Positions 12,132 through 20,218 of a stretch of 60,441 bases of DNA are shown in pieces. Source of the stretch: Perkinsus olseni (Eukaryota; Perkinsozoa; Perkinsida; Perkinsidae); contig JABANP010000314.1 of NCBI GenBank assembly GCA_013115135.1, positions 1-60,441 on the forward strand, read 5' to 3'. How positions within the stretch are numbered: the stretch's first letter is position 1; each line of letters opens with the position of its first letter. The position numbers and the translations under genes were made by a program. Under the pieces are notes generated by a model. The model saw only the letters and a program-made list of their open reading frames with translations. It was not told where the DNA came from and did no database searches.

Positions 12132-14150
12132 TTACTTAGAACCACTCCTAGAAGGTCGCCAAGACGGGGAGAACTTCTGAGGAGGTCGACTCACACGACC
12201 AGTACGAGTCACACGTAACGGAGGTTGAGCAGGCTGTACCGATTCTGCAACAGGTGCAGGGGGCACAGGGTCGACAACATCAGCAGGAACATTTTGCTGA
12301 ACGGGGGTCCCAAAAGACTCATGGGATCTTCCTGAAACCGCCGAAGGTGAGCTAGTCAACCGACTACGGGCCGAAGATGGCGGTCGAGAGACAGCAGATC
12401 GGGCCGAACCAGTCGAGTTCGAACTAGCAGCGTGACGAGAATCAGGAGTAACTGGTACCGAACTAGGTGTCGAACCAGGCGTCGAGGGAGATCTCATCAC
12501 AGGTGCCACCGACGAAGGTGTTGATGCAGGCGTCGAAGATGATGGAGCCGAAGCAGGCGTCAATACCGATGTACCTTGTCTATCAGACGGCCTAGAACCT
12601 TCAGAGTGAAGACTAGGAATATCAGGACCAAAGGCATCATCGACCAATACATCACCGAGTTGAGGGCTACGAACCTCAGGTACCACTGACGGAACCGATG
12701 GTACAGCAACGGAAGGAGCCGCAGGTATGGCCGGAGAACCCAAAGGGTTTCCACGGTCTTGAGCCACCCAATACACTGGGGCCTCACCTCGTACTGCACT
12801 AAGAGGAGAACCAACCTCAGCACGGTCTGAGGAAGCTTCATCACGGGCCGAACGATCACTCGGGGCTCCCCGCGCTTCCGAGGAGGCCGAAGACACCTCA
12901 AGTAACGGATACAGCGGCACAACCGGGGCTTCGTTCACAGGGGGGTCCATCCGGACAATGTTGAGCTGAGCTGGCACAATGTCGGGCTGAACCGGGTCGG
13001 CTAAGATATAGTCAGTGGAAATAACCTTCTCCTTCATATCCGGGAAGTGCCGAACCACAACCGTCTTGTTGTTCGAACCCGCGACAAACTTGAAGATATA
13101 CCAGTCCGCTTGCCACTTAGGAAGCAGTTTACGGGCCGGAGCATTATTCCCATGAAAAATCTTCAGGCGAACTCGTTGCCCAACAAAATGACGTCGATGA
13201 GACAACGGTTGGTTAGCCGCCAACCGATGTGGGGCACCATTAGCAGTAACCCACTCGTCCACAATATCAGCAATCTTAGCACGGGCTCGGGCCAAATAAG
13301 CAGCATAACTAGTCGGGTCATGCATCAACGAAGAGTATTGATACAGACTAGGAAGCAGCGTCTGAGGCGGGTCTCTCCCATACATAAGATAAAACGGGCT
13401 GAATCCGGTGGCTGAATGCGGGCAAGTATTATATTGCCAAAGTACTGAACGTAGATGACCTTGCCAATCACCAAGCGTCTGAGTCGCCGTCCTCAAAAGA
13501 TTGAGAATAGTGGAGTTGAAACGCTCGACGTGACCGTTAGAGCTTGGATGATGCGGAGTCGACCGAACCTTCGATATCCCAAGGATCTTCAAAGCATTAC
13601 AGAAGACATCGCTCTCAAAGCCAGGTCCTTGGTCGCTCAGGATCCTAGCTGGCGGGCCGAACTGCGAGAAGAGTTGCAGCAACGGAGCCAAAGCGTCTAT
13701 GGATCCTTCACCCTTAACGACATAAGCATCGGCCCAACGCGTAAAGTGATCCACGATGACAAGCAACTTGGTAGAACCTTCGTTAGACGGGCCGACAAAG
13801 AGAAAGTCCACGGCGATAGTATGCCAAGGTGCGCCAACCGGGAACGGCACTAGGGCCGAGGCCGGCTGCTGTCTAGCCTTAATGGTCAGGCAGCGGTCAC
13901 ACTGAGCCACATAATCCGTGATATCAACGTTCATACCGGGCCAAAAGCAAAGTCTTCTCATACGATCCCACATATGCTGCTTACCAAAATGGCCGCCCAG
14001 GTCGTGGAACTTGTATAACAACGGCTTTCGTAAGGACTCAGGGATGACCGGAACATAGGACTTCTCATCGTCGGGCAAGTACTTCACCATACGAACCAAC
14101 AAGTCCGAATCGTCTAGGAACAGCACAGACCAAAGCTTGCGGTAGGGCCG
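12132..14150 (-). CDS. Element B pol, 3' part: second HHCC, integrase core, S/P-rich tail
   Basis: Continuation of element B pol after the element A insertion; codons 14150-14148 onward are in frame with the upstream half. An HHCC zinc module (H-x4-H, x29, C-x2-C) lies at 14006-13890 (HDLGGH to CDRC). The integrase catalytic triad follows: Asp in IAVDFLFVG, Asp in LSDQGPGFES and Glu in SSNGHVERFNS. After the core comes a C-terminal integrase-like segment (LLPKWQADWYIF), then about 280 residues rich in Ser, Pro, Ala and Arg ending SRPPQKFSPSWRPSRSGSK. Such a long disordered tail is not standard for Ty3 integrases. Read alone, this half opens inside the element A LTR, which is an artefact of the insertion. 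Confidence 0.88.
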   Translation of the reverse strand, partial: RPYRKLWSVLFLDDSDLLVRMVKYLPDDEKSYVPVIPESLRKPLLYKFHDLGGHFGKQHMWDRMRRLCFWPGMNVDITDYVAQCDRCLTIKARQQPASALVPFPVGAPWHTIAVDFLFVGPSNEGSTKLLVIVDHFTRWADAYVVKGEGSIDALAPLLQLFSQFGPPARILSDQGPGFESDVFCNALKILGISKVRSTPHHPSSNGHVERFNSTILNLLRTATQTLGDWQGHLRSVLWQYNTCPHSATGFSPFYLMYGRDPPQTLLPSLYQYSSLMHDPTSYAAYLARARAKIADIVDEWVTANGAPHRLAANQPLSHRRHFVGQRVRLKIFHGNNAPARKLLPKWQADWYIFKFVAGSNNKTVVVRHFPDMKEKVISTDYILADPVQPDIVPAQLNIVRMDPPVNEAPVVPLYPLLEVSSASSEARGAPSDRSARDEASSDRAEVGSPLSAVRGEAPVYWVAQDRGNPLGSPAIPAAPSVAVPSVPSVVPEVRSPQLGDVLVDDAFGPDIPSLHSEGSRPSDRQGTSVLTPASAPSSSTPASTPSSVAPVMRSPSTPGSTPSSVPVTPDSRHAASSNSTGSARSAVSRPPSSARSRLTSSPSAVSGRSHESFGTPVQQNVPADVVDPVPPAPVAESVQPAQPPLRVTRTGRVSRPPQKFSPSWRPSRSGSK
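14147..14150. repeat. Target-site duplication (GCCG), left copy
   Basis: GCCG precedes the 5' LTR of element A, and GCCG follows the 3' LTR at 20219-20222. One copy removed with the element restores element B pol. The target is itself a GGGCCGAA word of element B. Confidence 0.92.
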
Positions 14151-14295
14151 TGTAGCCACACAATTGTGCATTGAGCTGTCCCTGTATCTTGTGCCGTTGT
14201 CTACTTAAGCTTACGAGACTGTCGATCGCTATAAGACTCTTAAGCAAGTATATATCCGCAATCTTACATTGTTGGGTTTGTACTATTTGACTACA
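14151..14295 (+). repeat. 5' LTR of element A (145 bp)
   Basis: Runs from TGTAGCCACACAATTG to TTTGACTACA. Identical by eye to 20074-20218. Confidence 0.95.
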
Positions 14296-14307
14296 AGTGG
14301 TAGCCGG

Positions 14308-14570
14308 GGAACCTCCATTCATACATTGCTGTTTCATACATTGCAGGTTTCGTCCACGTTTGTTTCGTCCATGGTAGGGTTCATCCTGCTTGTTTCGTCC
14401 ATGTTACTTCCGTACATCCTCATTCATACACACCTCTTTCGTCCACGGGTCTTGAGTACATGATTCTTTCATCCACGCCGTTTCGTCCAATCATGCTCTA
14501 ACTCCGCTTCTTTCTTCCAGGGCTTTTCGTACAAGCCTTTCGTACACGTGAGTTTCATCCACGCTACTTT
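14308..14570. repeat. Left arm: degenerate TTTCGTCCA repeats
   Basis: About 16 imperfect units of 14-16 bp built around TTTCGTCCA or TTTCATCCA/TTCGTACA, on the plus strand. Confidence 0.8.
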
Positions 14571-14606
14571 TAGACATATGTGACGCCGCGGCGTCACATA
14601 TGTCTA
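14571..14606. repeat. Perfect 36-bp palindrome
   Basis: The half-site TAGACATATGTGACGCCG is followed directly by its exact reverse complement, with no spacer. Confidence 0.97.
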
Positions 14607-14652
14607 GTATAGCTTATGTACTGCGCCGCCGGCTCCACCATCACTATCTACC

Positions 14653-14718
14653 CTTACCCCGATTCGAACCTGGGACCATCGTCATGCAAGCCGGGAGCTC
14701 TACCAATTCCGCTATTAC
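14653..14718 (-). other. tRNA-like segment with Pol III A and B boxes
   Basis: On the minus strand there is TAGCGGAATTGG (A-box-like), CTTGCAT (an Ala-TGC-like anticodon loop) and GGTTCGAATC (B-box). The anticodon and T stems do not pair well, so this is a degenerate tRNA-derived sequence rather than a functional tRNA gene. It could be the head of a SINE-type sequence carried in the foldback element. Confidence 0.5.
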
Positions 14719-14998
14719 CATCACCTACTACGACCTAAGAATCTCACCGCCGTCTCTACTGGTGAGTCACCAGTGGTGACGATCTAGCACTCCCCCACAT
14801 CAGGTTGTCTCTGTGATGATCCCAGTGCCTAGAGGCTCCAAACATGAATGGAGCCAAGTTGAATAGGTTGGGTATCGCATGGGAGGTACTTTGTCGCAAT
14901 TCAGAAGGAGTCTTACAGGTGAGTAGGTTAGCAGCTCAAGCTGGTATTCCCGAGGCCGTGGGTTCATTTCCTTCGATAAACATTTGCGTGTCGTCAGT
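14719..14998. other. Central spacer of the foldback-like element
   Basis: No ORF of note. Around 14925-14975 a weak second tRNA-like pattern is visible on the plus strand (TAGCAGCTCAAGCTGG then GGGTTCATTTCC), too degenerate to call. Confidence 0.35.
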
Positions 14999-15257
14999 TT
15001 CATATGTACGAACCACTATTGGACGAATGAATTTTTTTCGAAAAGATCGTGGCCGAATAGATCATAACGAACATATCTTTGGATCAACCGCCCATGGACG
15101 AAATAATCGTGTACGAAACCGGTTATGGATGAAAAAATCGTGGCCGAAACATACACTTTTTCGATGTACGAAAAGATCATGAATGAACCGAAATTGGTAC
15201 GAAACAATCTTGGATCGAAGCTGCAGTGGACCAAACGATCATGGACGAATCGCGGTA
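14999..15257. repeat. Right arm: TGGACGAAA repeats, complementary to the left arm
   Basis: About 16 degenerate units based on TGGACGAAA/GTACGAAA/GGCCGAAA with spacers such as GATCATGG. The core is the reverse complement of the left-arm core, so a transcript or single strand could fold back across the spacer. Confidence 0.8.
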
Positions 15258-15263
15258 CACCCG

Positions 15264-15281
15264 TGGTAGCAGCTCCTTGTT
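15264..15281 (+). promoter_or_regulatory. Primer-binding site of element A
   Basis: TGGTAGCAGCTCCTTGTT is identical to the 18-base site of element B at 24442-24425 (minus). Its first ten bases resemble the initiator-Met tRNA primer sites of animal retroelements (TGGTAGCAGAG). In this copy it is ~970 bp from the LTR because of the insertion. Confidence 0.75.
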
Positions 15282-15345
15282 TTTGTGGTGGCCTATCTGT
15301 TGTTTTTAAGCGCGGCTCCTTTGGACAAGTTTCCTGGTTATTAGA

Positions 15346-16182
15346 ATGACAACGAACACACCGATGTTGCGGGTTACCCCTACGGTTCTTGGTAATGATG
15401 AGCTCACCATAGGAAAGATTGAGTCCTGGTTTAAGAAGTATAAGAAGATTGCTATTTTTTATGGATGGGATAATGCTACCAGTGTCAACTACCTACCGCT
15501 GTTCCTGGATGGTACTGCTTCTGATGCTTTCGACTCAATTCCCGAGGATTCTCGCAAGGATATCGATAAAATCAAGACTCACTTGATCAACAAGTTGCTG
15601 ACATCTGATCCTTATGACGCTTTTCATTCGAGAACCTTGCAGCCGAATGAAACATTTAGAGACTTTGGGACTGACCTCCTACGTCTCGCAACCAGAATGC
15701 TCAGTAAAAATGATGATAAAGTCTCATCTGGTGTGGTTGACGGTTTAGCTCGTGCACAGTTTTTATCTGGTCTATCATCTGATATTGCTGACAAGCTTCG
15801 ACTGTTGCAACTGGATTCCTTGGAGGATGTCATCCAGCGTGCTGAAACCATCTCCGGTAGTCGATCGGATTCGGTTAATGTTTTTTACACTTCCTATCAG
15901 CCCCGAAGTTATGGAAAGGGGAAAGGTTATGGTGGTAAAGGTTTTAATCGTGGAAAAGGGAAGGGATCCTATCACCAAGGCCAACGAGAAGGAAAAGGTT
16001 ATGGAAAGGGTTCTCGTGGAGTTCTACAAGATAGATTTTGGTTTAATCGTTGCTATGGTTGTGGAGAGCTTGGCCATTTGGCCCGAGACTGTACTATGCA
16101 ACCTCCCACACATGCAGCATTTCTCGAAGAAGAGCCAGAGTCTAATACCGACCACCCTGACGTGAAGGAACAGGAAAACTAG
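15346..16182 (+). CDS. Element A gag
   Basis: A 278-residue Gag starting at ATG 15346. The N-terminal ~170 residues match the retrotransposon capsid pattern (W-rich start near IESWFKKYKKIAIFYGWDN, then LQPNETFRDFGTDLLRLA and RAQFLSGLSSDIADKLR). A Gly/Lys-rich basic linker follows (GKGKGYGGKGFNRGKGKG). A CCHC zinc knuckle C-x2-C-x4-H-x4-C (CYGCGELGHLARDC) lies near residue 240. The stop codon sits in the spacer of the frameshift signal. Gag forms the particle and packages the element RNA. The frame is intact. Confidence 0.93.
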   Translation: MTTNTPMLRVTPTVLGNDELTIGKIESWFKKYKKIAIFYGWDNATSVNYLPLFLDGTASDAFDSIPEDSRKDIDKIKTHLINKLLTSDPYDAFHSRTLQPNETFRDFGTDLLRLATRMLSKNDDKVSSGVVDGLARAQFLSGLSSDIADKLRLLQLDSLEDVIQRAETISGSRSDSVNVFYTSYQPRSYGKGKGYGGKGFNRGKGKGSYHQGQREGKGYGKGSRGVLQDRFWFNRCYGCGELGHLARDCTMQPPTHAAFLEEEPESNTDHPDVKEQEN

Positions 16183-16219
16183 TTACGGAGCATGCCTTTG
16201 CTGGAATAGACATGCTCCG
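16173..16219 (+). promoter_or_regulatory. -1 frameshift signal between gag and pol, element A
   Basis: The slip site GGAAAAC (16173-16179) is in the gag frame as G GAA AAC. A 6-base spacer containing the gag stop follows, then a 9-bp perfect stem CGGAGCATG (16186-16194) pairing with CATGCTCCG (16211-16219) over a 16-base loop. The pol frame is -1 and is open through this point. The heptamer is one base off the canonical X XXY YYZ form. Confidence 0.75.
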
Positions 16220-19200
16220 GTATGGTATGAGTTCATCCAGTCATGTGCCTATGATAATAAATGGTGTATTATTTGATTTTATTTTAGACAGTGGCTCTAC
16301 CTTGTCATTGTTTCCTGTTACATTTCTATCACAATTGAGTCCTGTACCTTCACTAAGAGCTGTTGCTCCGGCTCGTGTCTCTACTGTCGCTGATACTGTT
16401 ATACTGAATCAGGTGGTTACCTTAGAGTTCACGCTCTCCAACCTCACATTCCGGCATGATTTCTATGTTGTTAACAATAATACGTTACAATATCCGTTGC
16501 TTGGGGTAGATTTTTTAATAAAGAATAAAGTTGTTCTTGATTTCAGCGTGAAGCCCTTTGGTTTCCTGCTAAAAGATGCGGCACCTGTATCCTATAATGT
16601 CGAGAACAAGGAGTTCGTTGGTGAACGGGTAATTTCGTATGGTGACTTCAAGGATCTATGTTGCAAGATATACCCTGGTGATACCTGGATTTGCTATCCG
16701 GATGGTTGGGAACACGATGCCACCGTCTACAAAAACGAGTATTTTGCGGTAACTGTTGCGCATAAGGTCGACGACTCAAACCAAAAGAAGTTCTTCACTG
16801 GAGTTAATCCCGCCACCGTACCTGCAGCCTCGGAGAGTGCGCTAAGATCGCAGCTCCAACATCATCGACGACTTCGAGATGATCCATTGCCAACTGATGC
16901 TATCCCATACTTTAAAAGATGGGCAGATGCTGGTAAGATAGTCAGGGTGGATGGAATCAGCAAGGATAACCTGAACGATGTCGTCGAACTACATCCAGTG
17001 CTGACACAATGGTATCTGGTTCATGGAGCGAAGAAATCGAGACCGGTGTTTACTTATAATCTATTAAATAATGCAGAAAGGCATTCTGGTGTGCTTATTG
17101 ACTTTCAGCAGAAGAAGTTACGAGATATAATTTTCCGTACTCGTCTTTTTCGCAGAGTGCTTTTTACGGATCTGGTAGATGCATATTTTAGCATTGGCCT
17201 CTTCGTTTCCAATTATCCTTTGAATGTTGTACGAATAAACGATTTTGTATATTTTTTCACGGCCCTCTCTTTCGGGCCATCGCATGCGCCACAATCATTA
17301 GAGCTGTCTATGAGTTTTTTGATGATCGTTTTAGACACGGTATTGAGATCGGGTAGCCAATGTGACAAGAGTGAGGTTACTAAACTGCAATCAGACGTTA
17401 CGGTAGAGGGAGATGTTCTGTCGTATATGGATGATGTTACTCACTTTGATGATTCAGAAGACAACTATGCACCTTTCCGTTCTGAATTATTGTTTGCTCC
17501 CATTGCTTTAACGTATGATGTGCATTTTAATGTTGCAAAAAGGCAGAATATCTGTATCGTGCCTGACGATATAACTGCTTTTGGCATTGTGTATTCCGAT
17601 TATGGCCGTTTATTGAAGTTTTCTCCCAAACAACTGATTCGATTGAGAGATGCGTTTCCGACCCAACAAACGACCCTGAGCTATAGTGGCTCACTCTCGC
17701 TATTGGGAAAGTTACCAGACTCACTCGTTTCAGGCGCTTGGAATAGCCTTTTTAAACATTTACTGCAGGGACTTGTTACTAAGGAGCTCCATGCTCGTAA
17801 GGTTTCGTGGAGATCGAACGTTACAAGTAGCCTCTTTAGCCTTTTGCGGGAGTGGCACAGTATCGTGCTTGAAAATGGTACTTTGACCCTTCCCCGTCTT
17901 TACGACTTCGAGAACGAGCTCACCCTATCAGTTGATGCTAGTAAGCATTGTTGTGGTTATGAGATTAAGCAGCATGATATGGTCTACGATGAGTTTGCGG
18001 GCGCTTTTATGCCTGGTACGACCCAGGTGGCTATAGTGGTTAAGGAGATGAAGGCACTCTATTTGGGACTGGCTACAGTATATGAGATTGAGAGGGTTGC
18101 ACGTAAAAGGTTCAAGAAGGTCCACATTAACACCGATAATGCTGTTGTTGCTGCCATCTGGCTACGTAAAAGGTTCAAGAAGGTCCACATTAACACCGAT
18201 AATGCTGTTGTTGCTGCCATCATGAAGACCAAACGAGTTTCAGGAGGGCGCCTAGCACAGCGAGAGAACTGCCCTGTACTGCAGAAGTATCTTATTCTAC
18301 TCCAAGAGTTCTTCCCTGTGTCGGAATGGTCCCGATTCGAAGTTACGCTGGTGAGTACAAACTATAATGATGCGGATAGGCTCACTCGTCATCCTTTCTT
18401 GACGAAACTTATAGCCTTTAGAGATACGTTGCTTACAGGAGGCATCGACATTAAGCAGGAAGATGATTCTGAGAAGTCTGGTTATGTTCATATTGCAACA
18501 GCAGTGGATCACACCTGCGCAGCCTGTGATACTAACATCCCCACTAAGCTAGGCGTGTCAGTATCAGAGGTACGAGCAGCTCAAGAAGATGATGCTGAGT
18601 TGGAGGCAGTACAGAAGGCTATCAAAGGTGGATTGTTGATCGACCCTACCACTGACGTTTTGAGGTTTTACGCCCGAGTGGCGCATGAGCTGAGAATTAT
18701 TGATGGTGTATTATATCGGTATTGTGCTGGTCCTCGGAAGGAAGGACCGCTGCATGTACCTGTACTACCAGAGAAGCTTATCCCGCAGGTGGTAAAACAA
18801 GTTCATGACTTTGGCCATCTTGACGTACAGGGTACGGTGGACGTCCTGCGTAGTCTCTATTTCTTCCCTTGGATGTGGAAGAGGACATACGACGAAGTCG
18901 GCAAATGTGAACGATGCCTGCTTAACCAGAAGCCTGATGCTGTGCTGCCGATGCGTGCGACTGTGACCAGTATTTATCCCTGGCAGGTATTACACATGGA
19001 CATAGTATCGTATGGAAACCTCCATCTCCTAACTCTGATCGACTCATTCAGCAAATACTTATGCTGGGAGAATCTGTATGATATGTCTTCTACCTCTATA
19101 GCCGGCGCGTTACAGAAGTCTATTACAAAGCTGGGGCCGCCGCGTGTTATGATATGTGATAACGCGCATAACATCGGCGGCCCAGCAGTGAAGTCTCTGC

Positions 19201-20072
19201 TGTCTAAGTATAATGTTGATATCCAGAAGTCCACCGAGTACTATCCACGTGGAAATGCTGTTGCTGAAAGAGTCCATAAGACGCTTCATAGATTGGCTCG
19301 ACTGTATCAACTACGATCACCGAATGATGTTCGAAGAGAGCTCCATAAGTTGGTCTACGTGTATAATTGTAAACCTCATCGTGCACTAGGTGGCCGATCA
19401 CCTTATCAAGTGTTATTTGGTCGTCTACCGCATGTCCCGGACAATGGTCGCTATTATGATATCGGTCAGCTGTATGCGATATGGGATGAAGTTAGAATCG
19501 TTCAGGGGGAGACCTTCCGCAAAAATAAGCTTTACTATGATGCTCGTAGACATGCTGAACAACGTGATCAGAATAGGTATGTTCAAGGTCAAGCAGTGTT
19601 ACTCTATTTAAAGCGCTCCGCAGCGCTTGGTGTTCCAAATAAACTGGGAGATGCATGGGAGCCGGGCTGGAAAATTGTCCGAGGCCCAGATGAGCGCTAT
19701 CCAAGTACTGCTGTTATTGTGAATGGCAGCCGAAGAAAGGTGATCAATCTAAGATATTTACTTGTTGACACGCGAGTGCGATGTGATGAAGAAGCAGATG
19801 GCAGCCGGGATCAACCCCCTACAATACCAAGGAGTCCTAATGTAGTATGTGAAATTGTATGTCCCGATGAAGATGGATTTAAGGTTACTGATTATGTTTT
19901 GAATGAGAGTGATGATGAACAGAAACAGAAGAGTGTCGAAGAGCCTGCAGGTTGTAGAAAAGGCTTAAGAGTAAGAAGACCCGTTAGGAGGCTTACATTT
20001 GGGCTTGGTAACTCGCAGTCCTATGATGATGAGTTTTCTACGCCTCTCTCACATGTTGGGAGGGGAGGATAG
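16179..20072 (+). CDS. Element A pol (protease, RT, RNase H, integrase)
   Basis: Open in the -1 frame from the slip site; the first ATG is at 16212, inside the frameshift stem, so it is probably made as Gag-Pol. From that ATG: protease DSGSTLSLFP near residue 25; reverse transcriptase with FTDLVDAYFSIGL, the FGPSHAP region and SYMDD (17422-17436); RNase H with Asp in SVDASKH, Glu in VKEMKALYLGL, Asp in INTDNAVV and Asp in NDADRL; integrase HHCC (HDFGH...CERC) and catalytic residues in HMDIVSYG, ICDNAHN and GNAVAERVHK. A 63-bp unit is tandemly duplicated in frame in RNase H. YMDD replaces the YxDD most common in Ty3 elements (YLDD in element B). The frame is intact, so it may be active apart from the displaced primer site. 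Confidence 0.92.
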   Translation, partial: LVTEHAFAGIDMLRYGMSSSSHVPMIINGVLFDFILDSGSTLSLFPVTFLSQLSPVPSLRAVAPARVSTVADTVILNQVVTLEFTLSNLTFRHDFYVVNNNTLQYPLLGVDFLIKNKVVLDFSVKPFGFLLKDAAPVSYNVENKEFVGERVISYGDFKDLCCKIYPGDTWICYPDGWEHDATVYKNEYFAVTVAHKVDDSNQKKFFTGVNPATVPAASESALRSQLQHHRRLRDDPLPTDAIPYFKRWADAGKIVRVDGISKDNLNDVVELHPVLTQWYLVHGAKKSRPVFTYNLLNNAERHSGVLIDFQQKKLRDIIFRTRLFRRVLFTDLVDAYFSIGLFVSNYPLNVVRINDFVYFFTALSFGPSHAPQSLELSMSFLMIVLDTVLRSGSQCDKSEVTKLQSDVTVEGDVLSYMDDVTHFDDSEDNYAPFRSELLFAPIALTYDVHFNVAKRQNICIVPDDITAFGIVYSDYGRLLKFSPKQLIRLRDAFPTQQTTLSYSGSLSLLGKLPDSLVSGAWNSLFKHLLQGLVTKELHARKVSWRSNVTSSLFSLLREWHSIVLENGTLTLPRLYDFENELTLSVDASKHCCGYEIKQHDMVYDEFAGAFMPGTTQVAIVVKEMKALYLGLATVYEIERVARKRFKKVHINTDNAVVAAIWLRKRFKKVHINTDNAVVAAIMKTKRVSGGRLAQRENCPVLQKYLILLQEFFPVSEWSRFEVTLVSTNYNDADRLTRHPFLTKLIAFRDTLLTGGIDIKQEDDSEKSGYVHIATAVDHTCAACDTNIPTKLGVSVSEVRAAQEDDAELEAVQKAIKGGLLIDPTTDVLRFYARVAHELRIIDGVLYRYCAGPRKEGPLHVPVLPEKLIPQVVKQVHDFGHLDVQGTVDVLRSLYFFPWMWKRTYDEVGKCERCLLNQKPDAVLPMRATVTSIYPWQVLHMDIVSYGNLHLLTLIDSFSKYLCWENLYDMSSTSIAGALQKSITKLGPPRVMICDNAHNIGGPAVKSLLSKYNVDIQKSTEYYPRGNAVAERVHKTLHRLARLYQLRSPNDVRRELHKLVYVYNCKPHRALGGRSPYQVLFGRLPHVPDNGRYYDIGQLYAIWDEVRIVQGETFRKNKLYYDARRHAEQRDQNRYVQGQAVLLYLKRSAALGVPNKLGDAWEPGWKIVRGPDERYPSTAVIVNGSRRKVINLRYLLVDTRVRCDEEADGSRDQPPTIPRSPNVVCEIVCPDEDGFKVTDYVLNESDDEQKQKSVEEPAGCRKGLRVRRPVRRLTFGLGNSQSYDDEFSTPLSHVGRGG
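18101..18221 (+). repeat. In-frame 63-bp tandem duplication in RNase H
   Basis: 58 identical bases at 18101-18158 and 18164-18221 (period 63) encode KRFKKVHINTDNAVVAAI twice. The repeated segment includes the catalytic Asp of the INTDN motif. Confidence 0.96.
20058..20069 (+). promoter_or_regulatory. Polypurine tract of element A
   Basis: GGGAGGGGAGGA lies five bases upstream of the 3' LTR and overlaps the last codons of pol. Confidence 0.85.
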
Positions 20073-20073
20073 T

Positions 20074-20218
20074 TGTAGCCACACAATTGTGCATTGAGCT
20101 GTCCCTGTATCTTGTGCCGTTGTCTACTTAAGCTTACGAGACTGTCGATCGCTATAAGACTCTTAAGCAAGTATATATCCGCAATCTTACATTGTTGGGT
20201 TTGTACTATTTGACTACA
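20074..20218 (+). repeat. 3' LTR of element A (145 bp)
   Basis: Identical by eye to 14151-14295. Followed by GCCG, the right copy of the target duplication. Confidence 0.95.

Larger units (their letters stand above)
14305..15263. mobile_element. Foldback-like element inserted in the primer-binding site of element A
   Basis: GTGGTAGC at 14297-14304, just after the LTR, is repeated at 15263-15270, where it begins the full 18-base primer site that element B also carries. The intervening ~959 bp therefore looks like an insertion with a 7-8 bp target duplication. Its ends are weakly inverted (CGGGGAACC against the complement of GGTACACCCG). Inside are two arms of short degenerate repeats that are reverse complements of each other, a perfect 36-bp palindrome and a tRNA-like segment. 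It has no coding capacity. It resembles foldback transposons in architecture; the family is unknown. Confidence 0.6.
14151..20218 (+). mobile_element. Complete Ty3-like LTR retrotransposon (element A), nested in element B
   Basis: A 6068-bp element with identical 145-bp LTRs (TGTAG...CTACA), 4-bp target duplication GCCG, gag, -1 frameshift site, pol and a purine tract before the 3' LTR. LTR identity implies recent insertion. A foldback-like element has inserted in its primer-binding site (14305-15263), displacing the functional site to 15264. Domain order protease, reverse transcriptase, RNase H, integrase puts it with Ty3-type elements, but the reverse transcriptase is divergent (YMDD). Confidence 0.95.

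Noticed and set aside
14151..14171. Start of the 679-codon minus ORF at 14171
   Set aside because: The first seven codons are element A LTR; real coding continues from the other half of element B pol.
14298..14313. TGGTAGCCGGGGAACC as the primer site of element A
   Set aside because: Only its first seven bases match the 18-base site shared with element B at 15264; it is better explained as the left copy of the foldback target duplication.
14653..14718. A functional tRNA-Ala gene
   Set aside because: The A and B boxes are present, but anticodon and T stems fail to pair.
16212..16214. ATG 16212 as the true start of element A pol
   Set aside because: The frame is open upstream to the gag slip site, and this ATG lies within the predicted frameshift stem.
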